50,714 bases of DNA from Clostridiales bacterium (GTDB taxonomy: Bacteria; Bacillota; Clostridia; Oscillospirales; Oscillospiraceae). A model generated the notes under the pieces. That model was not told the DNA's origin. It saw only the letters and a program-made list of their open reading frames with translations, and did not search any database. The first letter of the stretch is position 1. Each line of letters opens with the position of its first letter. The position numbers and the translations under genes are program-made. This document shows, piece by piece, positions 50,705-50,714 of the stretch. The stretch spans positions 1 through 50,714 of the forward strand of contig JALFRA010000023.1 in NCBI GenBank assembly GCA_022785125.1, in the 5' to 3' direction.

Positions 50705-50714
50705 CCAATCTTCC

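Overview
The window looks like chromosome of a low-to-mid GC Gram-positive gut Clostridium-type bacterium (Firmicutes, probably Oscillospirales). The reasons are strong AGGAGG-type ribosome binding sites, several S-layer-homology (SLH) surface proteins with GLUG/MBG-type repeats, paired XRE regulators, and tandem large serine recombinases. The species cannot be named from sequence alone. No rRNA, tRNA or CRISPR array was seen.

Layout. 1-8.6 kb is ordinary-looking chromosome: a membrane-anchored XRE regulator (61-594, -), a 2039-residue SLH surface protein carrying a PHP/CehA-like metallohydrolase domain (1120-7239, +), and a YibE/F-like membrane protein (7317-8516, +). 8.6-9.5 kb is a scar: a tyrosine-recombinase C-terminal fragment, the tail of an unrelated AT-rich gene, and IS21-end-like 22-nt repeats. 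9.6-19.4 kb is an accessory island: two WYL regulators, then a vWA / PP2C phosphatase / protein kinase set of the TerY-P (YegL-PphC-YegI) type. Its 868-aa kinase also carries an N-terminal HEPN-like region, a PIN-like region and C-terminal zinc ribbons. The set is followed by a Sel1-repeat membrane protein, a start-less secreted-protein remnant and a small SLH protein.

19.4-22.0 kb is transposon debris: an IS3-family fragment joined to a broken IS256-family gene. 22.1-24.2 kb is a leftward operon of small mobile-element-type genes, including a resolvase-like protein without the catalytic serine. 24.4-24.6 kb is a hairpin-rich segment with an inverted repeat followed by a motif resembling the IncQ/pIP501-type nic site, so a candidate oriT. 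24.8-32.5 kb holds a 2246-residue beta-helix/MBG/SLH surface protein under a near-consensus promoter preceded by three helically phased repeats, with a LytTR-family regulator gene directly upstream.

32.7-38.1 kb has a DUF4143-type ATPase, a secreted HExxH protease with an SLH domain, and a tightly overlapping operon (metallophosphoesterase, 116 aa, 414 aa, and a broken phosphoesterase/S1 fusion). 38.3-44.8 kb has two divergent XRE regulators around a palindromic operator, then a tightly overlapping six-gene rightward operon: an inactive resolvase-like protein, an active-looking large serine recombinase fused to a novel C-terminal domain, two free-standing relatives of that domain, and two ParB-superfamily proteins. 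44.8-50.5 kb has a HipBA toxin-antitoxin pair and three tandem serine-recombinase genes, the middle one lacking the catalytic domain.

The two best candidates for undescribed biology are the HEPN-PIN-kinase/vWA/PP2C island under WYL control, which I read as a phosphorylation-gated defence or stress system, and the recombinase/ParB operon with three copies of an unrecognised domain.
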